This document shows positions 53,117 through 63,442 of a stretch of 64,000 nt of DNA, piece by piece (position 1 is the stretch's first letter; every line of letters starts with the position of its first letter). Position numbers and translations under genes: made by a program. Origin of the DNA: Arsenicibacter sp965247375 (GTDB lineage Bacteria > Bacteroidota > Bacteroidia > Cytophagales > Spirosomataceae); assembly GCA_965247375.1 (NCBI GenBank), contig CBDFHU010000034.1, positions 19,725-83,724 of the forward strand, given 5' to 3'. The notes beneath the pieces are model-generated. The model had not been told where the DNA came from and made no database searches. It was given only the letters and a program-made list of their open reading frames with translations.

Positions 53117-54145
53117 ATGAAAAAACGCTTTGCCTTCGGATTTCTTTCAGGTCTGGTGCTGTCGGCATCACTGACCCACGCTCAACAGCTTTTATTGACC
53201 AACTATACGGTAACGCCCGATCAGCCGGTGGTTGGCACAATTGTGGCCAAAGGTGGCGGATCGCCGCAAAAACTGTCGGTCAAAGGACCGGACGCCCGCC
53301 GGTTTATGATCGACGGACAGCAACGGCTGGTGCTGCGGGCCGGTAAGGCCGATGCAAACGCGGTATCCTATGCCGTAGACATTCAGGGGCAGACGCCCGA
53401 AGGCAAGGTGACGGAGCATTTCCGGATTGTGAATGATCAGTTTCTGAAAAATAAGGTCATTGCTCACCGCGGGGCCTGGAAGCATACCGGCGCCTCCCAA
53501 AACTCCATCGGCTCGTTGCAGCAGGCCATCAAACTGGGGTGTATGGGCAGCGAATTTGACGTACACATGTCGGCTGACTCCGGTCTGATCATCAGCCATG
53601 ACCATGCCCATCAGGGAGTACAGATCGAGAAAACACCGGCGGCAGAGCTCACTGCGCTGAAGCTGGCCAATGGCGAAACAATGCCAACGCTCGGCACGTA
53701 TCTGGACGCTGGTACAACACAAAATAAAACACGGCTCATTCTGGAGATTAAGGCTTCGCAGCTCGGTAAGGAGCGCTCACTGGCCCTGACCGACAAGGTG
53801 GTGAAGATGGTGAAAGCCCGTCAGGCCCAAGGCTGGGTCGATTACATCAGCTTTGACTATGATGTTTGCAAACGCGTAAAAGAGCTGGACCCGTATGCCA
53901 AAGTAGCCTATCTGACGGGCGATAAAGCTCCCGAATTGCTGGCGGCCGACAAGCTGTTCGGCCTTGACTACCACTTTAGCATCCTGAAAAAAAACGAGAG
54001 CTGGATCGACGAAGCGCAACAGAAAAAGCTGACGATCAACGCCTGGACGGTCAACGATCCGGCGATCATGGACTGGCTGCTGGGCAAAAACGTCGATTTT
54101 ATAACCACCGACGAACCCGAGACGTTGCTGACGAAGGTAAAGTAA
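53117..54145 (+). CDS. Exported glycerophosphodiester phosphodiesterase
   Basis: 342 residues. Signal peptide (FGFLSGLVLSASLTHAQ), an N-terminal beta domain of about 90 residues (TNYTVTPDQPVVGTIVAKGG; a cadherin-like insert), then the GDPD TIM barrel. Catalytic and metal residues are clear: IAHRGAWK, SQNSIGSLQQA, EFDVHMSADSGLIISHDH (Glu, Asp and His), RLILEIK and AWTVNDP, DFITTDEPE. It cleaves glycerophosphodiesters to glycerol 3-phosphate and an alcohol. Transcribed separately from the dipeptidase by its own terminator. Confidence 0.92.
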   Translation: MKKRFAFGFLSGLVLSASLTHAQQLLLTNYTVTPDQPVVGTIVAKGGGSPQKLSVKGPDARRFMIDGQQRLVLRAGKADANAVSYAVDIQGQTPEGKVTEHFRIVNDQFLKNKVIAHRGAWKHTGASQNSIGSLQQAIKLGCMGSEFDVHMSADSGLIISHDHAHQGVQIEKTPAAELTALKLANGETMPTLGTYLDAGTTQNKTRLILEIKASQLGKERSLALTDKVVKMVKARQAQGWVDYISFDYDVCKRVKELDPYAKVAYLTGDKAPELLAADKLFGLDYHFSILKKNESWIDEAQQKKLTINAWTVNDPAIMDWLLGKNVDFITTDEPETLLTKVK

Positions 54146-54165
54146 GGGCTGAGTTTTACCTTTTT

Positions 54166-54217
54166 AACTCCCCGAAACAGGGCCGCCTGGCGGTTCTGAA
54201 CGTTCGGGGAGTTTTTT
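54166..54217 (+). terminator. Terminator after the phosphodiesterase
   Basis: AACTCCCCGAA pairs with TTCGGGGAGTT, followed by a run of seven T. A smaller CCGCC/GGCGG hairpin sits in the loop. Confidence 0.88.
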
Positions 54218-54233
54218 TATACTTCCTTTTGTC

Positions 54234-54285
54234 ATTCCGGATTTCAAATCCGGAATCAGTTAGCTTCGGATTTGAAAATCCGAAG
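54234..54285. repeat. Two adjacent short perfect palindromes with TTTCAAA/TTTGAAA centres
   Basis: ATTCCGGATTTCAAATCCGGAAT is 23 bases long (54234-54256; 11-bp arms around C) and CTTCGGATTTGAAAATCCGAAG is 22 bases long (54264-54285; 10-bp arms around GA). They lie between the convergent phosphodiesterase and small exported-protein genes. Confidence 0.85.
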
Positions 54286-54291
54286 CAGCCG

Positions 54292-54642
54292 CTATACTAG
54301 CCTTACTTTCTTTCGCCGCAAAAACAGCAGAGTGGCCGTGACAAAAGCGGCAAACAAGCCAAGGCCGGTTGTGATGAGGCCCGATATCATGTGAAGCGGC
54401 GGCATCCTGCCAACACGTTTAAAGGTTCGGTACACAATCAGTTCTTTCTGAAGAATGTGTTTCCCAGTCACATCGGCAGTATGGGAGTAATGCACCGGTT
54501 TGTCATCGACATAGCCGTCGAGGGTGATGGTCATGAACGTTCCATCCTCGCTAATGCTGGTCCGCATGGAGTCGGCCCGGGATGGCTGGGGGCTCCCTGC
54601 CCATAACGTGAGGAGGAGGCAGCCGGTTAATAATCGTTTCAT
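54292..54642 (-). CDS. Small exported protein with C-terminal membrane helix
   Basis: 116 residues from ATG at 54642 (MKRLLTGCLLLTLWAGSP). A signal peptide, a short periplasmic region (EDGTFMTITLDGYVDDKPVHY) and a C-terminal membrane helix (MISGLITTGLGLFAAFVTATLLF) ending RRKKVRLV. No family is recognised. It lies 43 bases past the ABC permease on the same strand and may belong to that operon. Intact frame, unlike its upstream neighbours. Confidence 0.6.
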   Translation of the reverse strand: MKRLLTGCLLLTLWAGSPQPSRADSMRTSISEDGTFMTITLDGYVDDKPVHYSHTADVTGKHILQKELIVYRTFKRVGRMPPLHMISGLITTGLGLFAAFVTATLLFLRRKKVRLV

Positions 54643-54685
54643 AGTCAAAAGATTTGTTGTTATTAGAGGTATAGCTAGCTGAATA

Positions 54686-57392
54686 GCTACTCCGTTTTAA
54701 GCTCTTCACCGGATTCATCAGGGCGGCTTTGATGGTCTGGTAACTGACCGTACCAATGGCAACCAGAACGGCACCGGCAGCCACCAGGGCAAACGCGCCG
54801 ACGCTAATACTGACCCGGTATGGATAGTTGTTAAGCCATTGCTGCATCCCGAACCAGGCGAGCGGCAAGGCAATCCCCAGCGCAATCAGGACCAGTTTGA
54901 CAAAGTCGCGGGAAAGCAGCACCACAATGCTGGCCGCGCTGGCGCCCATCACCTTCCGAACGCCGATTTCTTTGGTACGTTGTTCAATGGCCAGCAAAGC
55001 AACGGCAAAAAGCCCCAGACAGGACAGAAAAATGGCAAATGCCCGAGGCGATGCTGAATAACCGCGACATCATTTGCTCATTCTGGAACCAGGCATCCAC
55101 GTTTTCGTCGAGAAATGAGGCCATAAATTCAGCCTGAGGCGCAACCGTTTGCCAGTACTTCTGAAGTTTGGTCATGGCGGCAGTCGGGTTCAGCGTGTTT
55201 ACCCGGACAAACAGATAGCTGATCGGCTCACGGTGCGACAGGTGCATGGTCACCGGTGCAACTTTACCGGTAGGCGCATACAGGTGGAAGTCTGCTACCA
55301 TGCCGATAATCTGCGAGCGGGTGCCGCTGGTGTCGGAGCCGAAAAACAGACCGACCGGATTTTTAACGCCCATCTCTTTCGCCATACTTTCCGTAATAAT
55401 CACGCGGTTGATGGAGTCGGTGGCGTAGGTCGGGTCAATTCGCGGCCGGACAGGAGTTTGATATTCAGTGTTTTCAGGTAGTCATAATCAACCAGAAGCC
55501 AGTCCGTGGTAATGTTTTTGCCCTTATAGTCCATACCGGTCATGCTGCGCGAGGTTACACGGTCTTTGCCACGGCCGAGGTTCACACTGCTGCCGGTGAT
55601 GGAGGCAACCGACGGGTCCTGCGCAAAATGATCGCGGAACCGCTGTAGCATCATCCGGCCGTTTACCCGCGTACCGACCGGAATGCTGATGACCTGCTCT
55701 CTGGAGAAGCCAAGCGGTCGTTCGCGCAGGAAATCAATCTGCTGGATGGCTACCACCGTACAGCAGATCAGCAGACAGGAAATGGTGAACTGGGTAATGA
55801 TGAGCGAATTGCGGAGGATGCCCGGGCGTTTGAACGAAATTTTACCCTTCAGGACATCAACCGCCCGCAGCGTTGTCATACGCCACGCCGGATAACCACC
55901 TGCCAGCAGCGAAACGACCAGAAAGATAACCGCCATCAGGCCGATAAAGCCTGGTTTCTGTAAATACGACAGGTCAATCCGGGCGTCAAAAAATGCGTTG
56001 AACGTGCTGATGAGGCTGTAGGCCAGCCCGGTCCCGAGCAGAAAACCGGACAGGCAGACTACCAGCGCTTCGCCCCAGATCTGTATAAACAACTGATGCC
56101 GTAATGCACCCAGCGATTTGCGCACACCCAGCTCACGCGCCCGGGTGAACGAGCGGGCAATGGTCAGGTTGATGAAGTTGATACAGGCAATCAGCAGGAT
56201 AAAAGCGGCCAGACCCGACAGCGCGTAGACCAGCGCAACCGGTGCGCCTTTGCCAGCCGTGATTTCGCGGTCAAAATGGACATTCTTCAGTTGTTGCAGC
56301 CGGATCGCAAACAGGTCGCCCCGTTCGTCGGGTTTGGCTCCTTCTTTTGTCAGGTCGGCGATGGTACGGGCAAATTGAATTTTGGTGAAAGACCGTAACC
56401 GGTTTTCGAGTGTAGCCTGATCGATCGTTGGCGGTGTTTTGAGGTAAACCGTGTACGCGTTACCATCCCAGTTTTTCATATCCTGCCGGTAATTGTCCGT
56501 GCTTTCGATCCGGATCAGCGCATCGCAGTGGATCGACGAGTTGTCGGGTAGGTCGGCCATTACACCGGTAACCATGTAGTTTTTCTGTTCCGTAAGCTGC
56601 CCGAGCCGGAGTTGTTTGCCCATCGGGTTCTGTTCACCGAAAATGCTTCTGGCCATGCTTTCGCTGATGACAATCCCGCTCAGATTTTGCAAGGCCTGCT
56701 GCCGGTTACCTTTAACGAGCGGAAACGAAAAGATGTGCAGGAAATCCGGATCGGTCTGCGCAAGTGCTTGTCAAAATAGTTGCCCTTGTACGATTACGAG
56801 GCTTTTGGTGCCGATCCGCAAGCGGGTAACGCCTTCGAGCTCGGGGAAGCTGGTTTTAAGGGCCGGTCCCAGCGGCAGCGGGACAATACCCGACCGGGAT
56901 GCTTTTTCGGGCGAATTCGTGACAAAATACGTCTGAAAAATGCGGTCGCCGTCGGCATGAAACGAATCAAAGGTGACTTGCCGGTAGACGGTCATGAACA
57001 GAAACGTGCAGACGCAGAAGGCTACCGCTAGTCCGGTCACGTTGATGGCGGTATACCCTCTGCTTTTCCAGAGCGTACGAAGGGGCGATTTTAAGATAAT
57101 TCCGGAGCATATCGATGCGAAAAAAAGACGGTTGATTAACAGGAGGAAACGGGTCGTTCAGGGCCGGATAAGCCTGATTTGAGGCGGTGCGCCGTTTCAG
57201 GAAATAGGGTCGGTAAAAGGTCATAACCTGGCGGACGTACAGGCGCCGGGCGCGGGCCGGACCAAACGCCCTGGCATCGGCGGCAACTGTTCGTGCAGGT
57301 CGCCCTGCAATTCTTCGTACAACTCAGGCGGACAATCCAGCCGAAGAGCCGGTCGGCCCAGGCGGGGCGGGGCAGGGGGCAGGTTGTTTCCG
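54686..57392 (-). pseudogene. MacB/FtsX-type ABC transporter permease, broken by about eight indels as sequenced
   Basis: About 900 residues when frames are joined. A short N-terminal cytoplasmic region (WADRLFGWIV; PELYEELQGDLHEQ; ARRLYVRQVMTFYRPYF) typical of Cytophagales forms is followed by MLRNYLKIA, the first helix (GLAVAFCVCTFLFMTVYRQV), a MacB_PCD periplasmic domain, FtsX helices (SGLAAFILLIACINFINLTI; RARELGVRKSLGA), a second half (IEQRTKEIGVRKVMGASAAS) and the ending NPVKSL. Frame breaks are visible near 57300, 57090, 56785, 56755, 55435, 55040 and 54694, as both gains and losses of one base, mostly in homopolymers. Motifs are intact on both sides of each break, so sequence error seems likelier than decay. 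It is encoded with a PadR regulator just upstream; no ATPase gene is adjacent. Confidence 0.78.
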
Positions 57393-57394
57393 GA

Positions 57395-57724
57395 CATAAT
57401 TACAGGAGTGATGGTCTGGGAATAGCGTCCCAGAGCTGGTTACGTACAGCGCGCATGTCGCTGAGGTTTTGTTGCCCAAAGCGGTGATGGTAAAAAGCCG
57501 TTTCCGGCGTCCGCCGCGTTCGGCCGTGGCCCCGCCTAGTTCGGAGGACACCAGCCCTTCTCTTCGAGCCGGTTAGAGCGCGATATGAATGCCGCTCAGG
57601 TTAATGCTCCGGTCGGTACGTTGTTTCAGTTCGTCGGCAATGGCCACCCCGTAAGCATGGCCATCCAGCACGGCAACTGCCAGTAAAACGAGCTCTTCAA
57701 ACTCGCCCAGGTAAGGTCTTCCAT
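57395..57724 (-). pseudogene. PadR-family transcriptional regulator, broken by several indels as sequenced
   Basis: About 109 residues. Joined frames give YLGEFEELVLLAVAVLDG, AYGVAIADELKQRTDRSINL, SGIHIAL, LEEKGLVSSELGGATAERGG and RRKRLFTITALG, which is the PadR winged-helix domain. An extra A at the ALYRL position creates a stop, and single-base losses occur near the start and at EEKGL. The corrected stop (57395-57397) lies 2 bases before the permease ATG, so they are coupled. PadR proteins normally repress their own operon; a TTTGTT-T-AACAAA palindrome overlaps the promoter. Confidence 0.72.
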
Positions 57725-57726
57725 GG

Positions 57727-57759
57727 TAAAAAGTATTTCCTTATACTTTGTTAAACAAA
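57727..57759 (-). promoter_or_regulatory. PadR promoter with overlapping palindromic operator
   Basis: On the minus strand, TTG, a 20-base spacer and TACTTTTT (one mismatch to TAnnTTTG) end 3 bases before the PadR ATG. The -33 TTG lies inside the perfect palindrome TTTGTTTAACAAA (57747-57759). A site in this place could bind PadR itself. Confidence 0.45.
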
Positions 57760-57989
57760 TGGCTTGCCAGGTTTGCAAAAAAGGCAAACCTAAGCCCAAA
57801 AGGGCTGTTTTTCAGAGTTGAGTGGATTTGTGTTTGTCCAGAAAGGACAGGATTTGTACTGATGCGGACAGGTCGCTGACCTTCGAAAAGAAACAACGGC
57901 GGTAAAGCCGTACAAATAAATAGCTGGCGGTGCAATATAGACCCGATTAGTAACCGTTCTGGAAAATATAGTCTCTGATCGTTAAACTG
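57760..57989. other. Spacer between PadR and the T9SS gene
   Basis: Contains AGGTTTGC/GCAAACCT (57769-57790), a short hairpin. No gene is visible. Confidence 0.45.
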
Positions 57990-59439
57990 ATGACAAGACG
58001 ATTTACAAATCTACACCTGTTGGCTGCTCTGCTTTATTCTCAGGGAACGAGGTTGCCGCACAACATGAAGCAGATAACTGGACCTTTGGCCAGGAAGCCG
58101 GACTAACCTTTCGCCTTCCGGTACAATCACTCTTTAAAAGCCGGATGCAGCAGTTTGAAGGAGGGGCGACAATGTCAGACCCTGCTACCGGAGAGCTTCT
58201 GTTTTATTCGGATGGACGAAGTGTATGGAACCGTAAATCACCTGGTCATGCCTGACGGAAACCTACTGGTAGGCGGGGCAGGATATACCTCCCAGCCGGC
58301 ACTGATTGTTCCTTTTCCCGGAAAAACCAGACGCTATTATTATTTACGAACAGAGTTTACAATCAGCAGGGAGATGACGGTACGCTTGGGGGCCTATATT
58401 ATTCTGTGATAGACCTGAGTCTGAATCAGGGATCAGGTATTGTGGTTGCGGTACAAAGAATACCTTAGTTGAGCAGTTTTCTACAGAGAAACTGACCGCA
58501 GTTCCTCATGCCAATGGCCGTGATTTCTGGATTCTTGCCCATAAATGGAATTCCGATGAATTTCTGGTTTACCTGCTGACGCCCGATGGTCTTTCCGCAG
58601 CAAGACGAATCGCTATCGGTACCATAACCGGGGATGGTCCGCCTGGCCTATCCGAAGCGAAAGGGTATTTAAAAAGCTTCGCCGGATGGAAGGTATCTGG
58701 CCGCTGCGGTTTATGGAGAGAACCGGCCTTTGAACTTTATGATTTTGATAACCGGACCGGCACCATCAGTAATTACCGGAGTTTAGGCAATTTCACGGGT
58801 CAGTACGGCGTTTCCTTCTCCCCTGACAACAGTAAGTTATATCTGTCAGGTATTATCAGCTCGGACTTATCGGACGTACGCGTTCTTACCAGTTTGATCT
58901 GAGTACACCAGCCTATAAAACTACGGAAATTACGCTGATCGATTCGACCCGGAGCGGCGAATCCCCTACTACATTCATGGTGCTTTACAGTTAGGCATTG
59001 ATGGTAAACTTTATGGGCAGTCTCAGAAGGGCGGGCCGGTTGGTTATTATCAATAAACCCAATCAGGCAGGGGAGGCCTGTGAGCCCCGTTATATCTATT
59101 TTGATTTCAAGGGGGAATGCCGCAGATAGGACTGCCTAACTTTATGCAGCATATTTTAATCAGAATCCGGGGAGTAGCCTGAATGTCTCCTGTGCAGGCT
59201 CATTGCTGGTTTTTCCGAATCCGGTAATTGCCAATACGTTGTATCTTAGTCTGGCCGATTCGGATTGTCCCTTTACAAAACTGCACGTGTATGATGTCAG
59301 CGGGCGGTTGATTGCCTGCCATGATTCGTTGCCGGTTCGCTCCCTGAACAATCGATACGACCTTGTGGGCCGCCGGCATGTATCTGTTAGTGTTGATTTT
59401 GAGGGCCGGCGGGTTACCAGAAAGGTAGTTAAACAGTAA
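57990..59439 (+). pseudogene. T9SS-secreted protein with type A sorting domain, broken by many indels as sequenced
   Basis: Frames together read a signal-like start (MTRRFTNLHLLAALLYSQG), NWTFGQEAGLTF, then GGATMSDPATGELLFYSDG, YSVIDLSLNQGSG, LTAVPHANGRDFWILAHKWN, YDFDNRTGTISNYRSLGNFT and QYGVSFSPDNSKLYLSG. This matches the Bacteroidota gliding-type/PKD-like surface family that reads 'fSpdG..LLFYtnG'. The end (59203-59439) is intact: VFPNPVIANTLYLSL, LHVYDVSGRLI, and VSVDFEGRRVTRKVVKQ, a T9SS type A sorting domain. At least six frame changes occur. Function unknown. Confidence 0.7.
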
Positions 59440-59446
59440 CCATTTT

Positions 59447-59885
59447 ATGTCAAAAGAAATTAAGCTAACCATAGTGCTACAGAATCCGGTTAACGGGTTG
59501 TGGTATGGGCTACAGAACGGGAAAGGTACAGGCTACGGGACTGTACTGACGCAATCCGGCAACGGCCGTGAGTTAACCTTCGCCTTTGTTGTTCAGGCAA
59601 AGCCGGCAAATGGTCCGGGTATGTCTCTGGGCGGGCCTTTTGTTCAGGGGCCTGTCGGGGGGCGTTTTGTCTACATCAAAATAGGCAGCTCTGCCGGTCA
59701 AGTCGGAGCGTTGTGGAACGGTCGCCTGAAAGTACCCCTATTGAAGCAGACTTCCGGACGCTTTAGCTGATGACGGTGCCTTTAGCTGGTCCTGCACAGT
59801 GCCTGGCAGCACTGTGGACGGGAAACCTGTCTTTGCCACTGTGAAGCCATTCGGCGGATGGGTTAGAAGCGGGCTGTCTGACTGA
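59447..59885 (+). pseudogene. DUF5990-family protein, one frameshift near the 3' end
   Basis: About 145 residues. MSKEIKLTIVLQNPVNGLWYG, then FAFVVQAK, GPFVQGPVGGRFVYIKIGS and LWNGRLKVPLL match the DUF5990 family as I recall it. The frame ends at 59770 (SGRFS) but the other frame continues DDGAFSWSCTVPGSTVDGKP and VFATVKPFGGWV to a stop at 59883-59885. Function unknown; cytoplasmic. Confidence 0.65.
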
Positions 59886-60026
59886 CCATGCGTCTGTTTC
59901 AGGACATCCGGTGCCCATAACCGGTACGCTCAATAACTTTTACCGCCGGAAGAGTAATCATACTGTCGTTCAGGCTTTGGAAAGCAGGGAATTAGCTGTA
60001 TTTTAGGCATATAAAGGGTTGCAACT

Positions 60027-61293
60027 ATGGATTCGGTTAATGTGAGAGGATTGCTGCTGCTGGTCATACTGTGGAGCGTAGGTGTGTGTAAGGCCGCGTC
60101 CATTCTGATTCCGATGGATGAAAAACAGGCCAACCATCTTAAGGCGTATGGCATCGCCTATAAAACCCTCAAGGACGGGATGGAGGTTGAATGGCTGCTC
60201 AATTACCGAGGCGGCAGCTTTCTGATCAAAAGTCACCCGTCGGTCGAACCGAATGCCGGGTGCGGGGGTGTCTTTCGAAACGCTGTCTGACTCACGGGCC
60301 CGCCGGTATCCTGCAACAGATTTCAAATCCCGACGTCAATATGGACGCCGTTAAGCTCCTGAAAGCGGCCAGAATCGCGGTGTACTCGCCGGTAAAGGTC
60401 AGCCCGTCGGAGTTCGAAAATACCGACGCCGTGCTGGTGGCACTCAACTAATGCCGAAATTCCGTATGAGGTCGTCTACGACGAAGAAATCCTGAAAGGC
60501 GAACTGATGAAATACGACTGGCTGCACCTGCACCATGAGGACTTTACAGGTCAGTTTGGCCGGAATATGCAGCGGATGTCGTCCGAAGACATCCGGGTAC
60601 AGGAGGATATTACGCGGCGGATGGGCTACAAAAAGGTGTCGCACATGAAGCTGGCGGTCGCCAAAACCATTAAGATTTTTGTGCCAGCGGCCATTACCTG
60701 TTTAGCCATGTGCTCGGGCGCCGAAACGTTCGACATTGCCTTGGCCGCCGAAGGCATCGATATTGTCGACAGCCAGTACGACGGTGACGGCATCGACGGT
60801 GACGCGCAGCTGAAACTTGATTTCAATAAAACGGTTGCGTTCTACAATTTTACACTCGACCTGAGCGGCGGCTACCGGGGCATGTCGTTCTCCGACATCA
60901 TGCATCGTCGGGTCGGTTTGGCGGCTATGACCAGTCGGGTACGTTTTTACCCTGTTCGATTTTTTCGGCCAAGTGGGATGTTATTCCGGCGATGCTGACC
61001 CAGAACCATGAGTCGGTCATTAAGGAGTTCCACGGCCAGACCTCTTCGTCAAGAAGAGTACTGTTTAAACCGAGCGCCCTGGTCATGGGCGAAAGCGTAA
61101 ACTCGCACCGCTACATCTACGGCGAAATCGGCATTGGTCAGTTTGCGTTTTACGGTGGCCACGACCCTGAGGGACAGCGTGGTAACTGGCGCATGCCGAC
61201 CGACCTGACCTGCATCCGCACTCGCCCGGTTACCGGCTTATCCTGAACAACGTCTTATTCCCGTCTGCCCGTAAAAAGAAGCGTAAAACCTAG
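60027..61293 (+). pseudogene. Bacteroidota exported protein of the 'asparagine synthetase B'-annotated family, broken by indels
   Basis: About 420 residues across frames. Signal peptide (LLLLVILWSVGVCKA), then ASILIPMDEKQANHLKAYGI, VEWLLNYRGGSF, the segment with VNMDAVKLLKA, YDWLHLHHEDFTGQFG, MKLAVAKTIK, MCSGAETFDIALAAEG, MLTQNHESVIKEFHGQT, FYGGHDPEG and a tail KKKRKT. The family name in databases is doubtful: I see no Ntn-type or ATP-pyrophosphatase motif of true asparagine synthetases. At least five frame changes, with motifs preserved. Confidence 0.68.
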
Positions 61294-61308
61294 GCCGAAC
61301 GTACTACT

Positions 61309-61715
61309 ATGAATCCATTTCAGCCTGTTCACTTTCGGGATGTCGGCGAGCTGCTGGAGTATTTACCCGATCATGAGCGTCAGCTTGTCGACGCTTTACG
61401 CAGCATCATTTTCAGCTGTATTCCCGGATGCCGCGAAAAATTAGCGTACAATGTGCCGTTTTACAGCCGCCGGAAGCGGATTTGCTTTATCTGGCCGGCA
61501 TCGGTGCCGTGGGGGAAGGTCAAAAAGGGCGTTCGCCTCGGCTTTTCAAACGGGTATCTGCTGTCCGATGAGCTGAACTACCTTGAGAGGGGCGGGCGGA
61601 GCATGTGTATTGCCGGGGACTTTACGAGTGTACAGGAAATAAATGTCGATCTGTTGAAAACATTCTGTTCGAAGCCGTAGTGGTCGACGAAGAACTGGCG
61701 CTCCGGAAACTCTGA
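61309..61715 (+). CDS. DUF1801-domain protein (3' frameshift)
   Basis: About 135 residues. LLEYLPDHERQLVDALRSII, GCREKLAYNVPFYSRRKRIC, and GVRLGFSNGYLLSDE match the DUF1801/YdhG-like fold, cytoplasmic and of unknown function. The first frame ends at 61680; with one more A in the AAAA run at about 61660 it continues NILFEAVVVDEELALRKL to a stop at 61713-61715. It is followed by a strong terminator. Confidence 0.75.
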
Positions 61716-61723
61716 AAACCTAA

Positions 61724-61752
61724 AAAGGCCCGGCTTATCAAACCGGGCCTTT
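61724..61752. terminator. Bidirectional terminator
   Basis: AAAGGCCCGG and CCGGGCCTTT are exact reverse complements with A and T flanks. It lies between the convergent DUF1801 and SusD genes. Confidence 0.92.
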
Positions 61753-61772
61753 CGCATGTTACGTGTTCTACG

Positions 61773-63418
61773 TTATTTTTCGGATTCTTTACAGGGGCAC
61801 TTCCCGACGCCGGCGGGTTGTAGACCAGCTCGTTGTCCGGTACATCCCAGTAGTCGAGGAAGTTATAGGTAATTGTGGCAATCGTACTGACCAACCACCG
61901 GTCCGGCTCAGGGCAACGGCACCCGTACGTCCGTTTTCGATCACGCCCCAGCGACGGGCATCGTAGAACGAAAGCGCACGGAACAATTAACCGATCCGGC
62001 GTTCGCGGCGGAGTTCTTCTTTAGCCTGCGCGAGGGTTAAGCCCGTGCCGGCAACAGCGGTCAGGCCGGCGCCCTGCGCTTTCAGTACTTCATCGATCAG
62101 GGCCAGGCCGTCTTCAATTTTTCCGGTATACATCAGCGCTTCGGCCCGCATCAGCTGGTTTTCATCATAGGTGCTGGCCATAAACAACTCGTAACCACCG
62201 GCATTCTGGTTAGCGTAGCTGATGACCGACGCGCTGCCTTCTGAACCGGCGCCCCGCGGTTGATCAGCTCCCAGCGGGTAAAGAACGAGTTCCGCGGGCT
62301 ACTTCACCAATGTAAGCCAGGTCCCGGCGTTTGAAGTTGTTCGTGAACCGGAGATCGCCGGTTTAAAAATCCTGAATCAGACGCTCCCGTGATTTTGTAG
62401 GTCGACGTAACGGCCGTTTTAGCAGATACCGTACCGGTTGTTGGAGCCAGAAAGTCCCCCGTTGTGTTGGTGCGGCCGGTGAATACGAAGTCCGATGCGG
62501 CTACCCCGTTCTGGGTCAGCGTCAGGATGTCATTCCACTGCGCGGCGGTCATGGCATCGACCTTTGTGTTCACCAGAATGTTCCGCGCCTTCATGGTGTT
62601 GATGGAGTGAAGCCACATGGCCGGCGTCAGTACGCCCCCTTTACCCACCCGGTTGAAGGCCGGTACCAGGCTCTGGAAGGTAGCGATGTAATCGGCATTG
62701 GCCGTTAAGGTACCCAGTACTTTGGCGGCCTCGTCGAAGTTGCGGTTGGCTTCCTTAATGATATCTTCCTTCGCGACATACTGGTTGCTGGTTCCGTTCA
62801 GGAACTCGCCGTTAGCCTTATTATTAATCACACCGGCGTAATACATTGAGCCGATGCTGGAGTAGGCATAGCCTTTCCACCAGTAGGCCCACGCCTGCAA
62901 AACACCTTTCTTCGCTGCCGCATCGCCCGTAAAGGGTCGTCGCGTCAATGTTTGCCAGCAGGGTGTTTGCCGCATTGTTGAGGTTATACATATACGCCCA
63001 CTCGTAGTACGTCGAGTTCTGATACCGGTTGAGTTTACGTTGGCCGTAATCCGCAGGAAATCATACTGCTTATTTGGTGAGTTCGGTTGTTCAGCACCGT
63101 GCCGTCGTCGAGTGTTACCTTATCCGGACAGCCGACCTGGTTGATGAACACGTTAGCAATGTCGGTACCGATCACGTCACCCATCAGTTCGTGGTTGCCG
63201 ATGGCGCCTGACCAGAATAGCCCGGCACGCCGTCGTAATATTTGACGTCCTTAAAGCCGGTGATATAAAATCCCTGCCCGAACGACATCAGCCCGGTTTC
63301 GGTTTTGAGGGTCAGGTGATGAGGGTTGATTCGGGTTTTTCACATCCAGCCCTTCCTTACATGCTGTCAGGAAGCCGCTCAGGAGTAATGTGCAAACAAG
63401 TATCTTGATCTTATTCAT
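61773..63418 (-). pseudogene. SusD/RagB-family lipoprotein, broken by many indels as sequenced
   Basis: About 545 residues expected. The ATG at 63416-63418 gives a lipoprotein signal (LLLSGFLTACKEGLDVKNPN). Other frames give GNHELMGDVIGTDIANVF, WAYWWKGYAYSSIGSMYYAG, YVAKEDIIKEANRNFDEAAK, QLMRAEALMYTGKIEDG, LRRERRIG, RALSFYDARRWGVIENG, and LDYWDVPDNELVYN, all SusD hallmarks in the right order. At least seven frame changes occur. It follows its SusC partner by 24 bases on the minus strand. Confidence 0.78.
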
Positions 63419-63442
63419 GATAGTCAGAAGTTAAAGGGTGAA

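Noticed and set aside
60027..61293. True asparagine synthetase
   Set aside because: Has a signal peptide and no glutaminase or ATP-pyrophosphatase motifs; the family name is probably a database carry-over.
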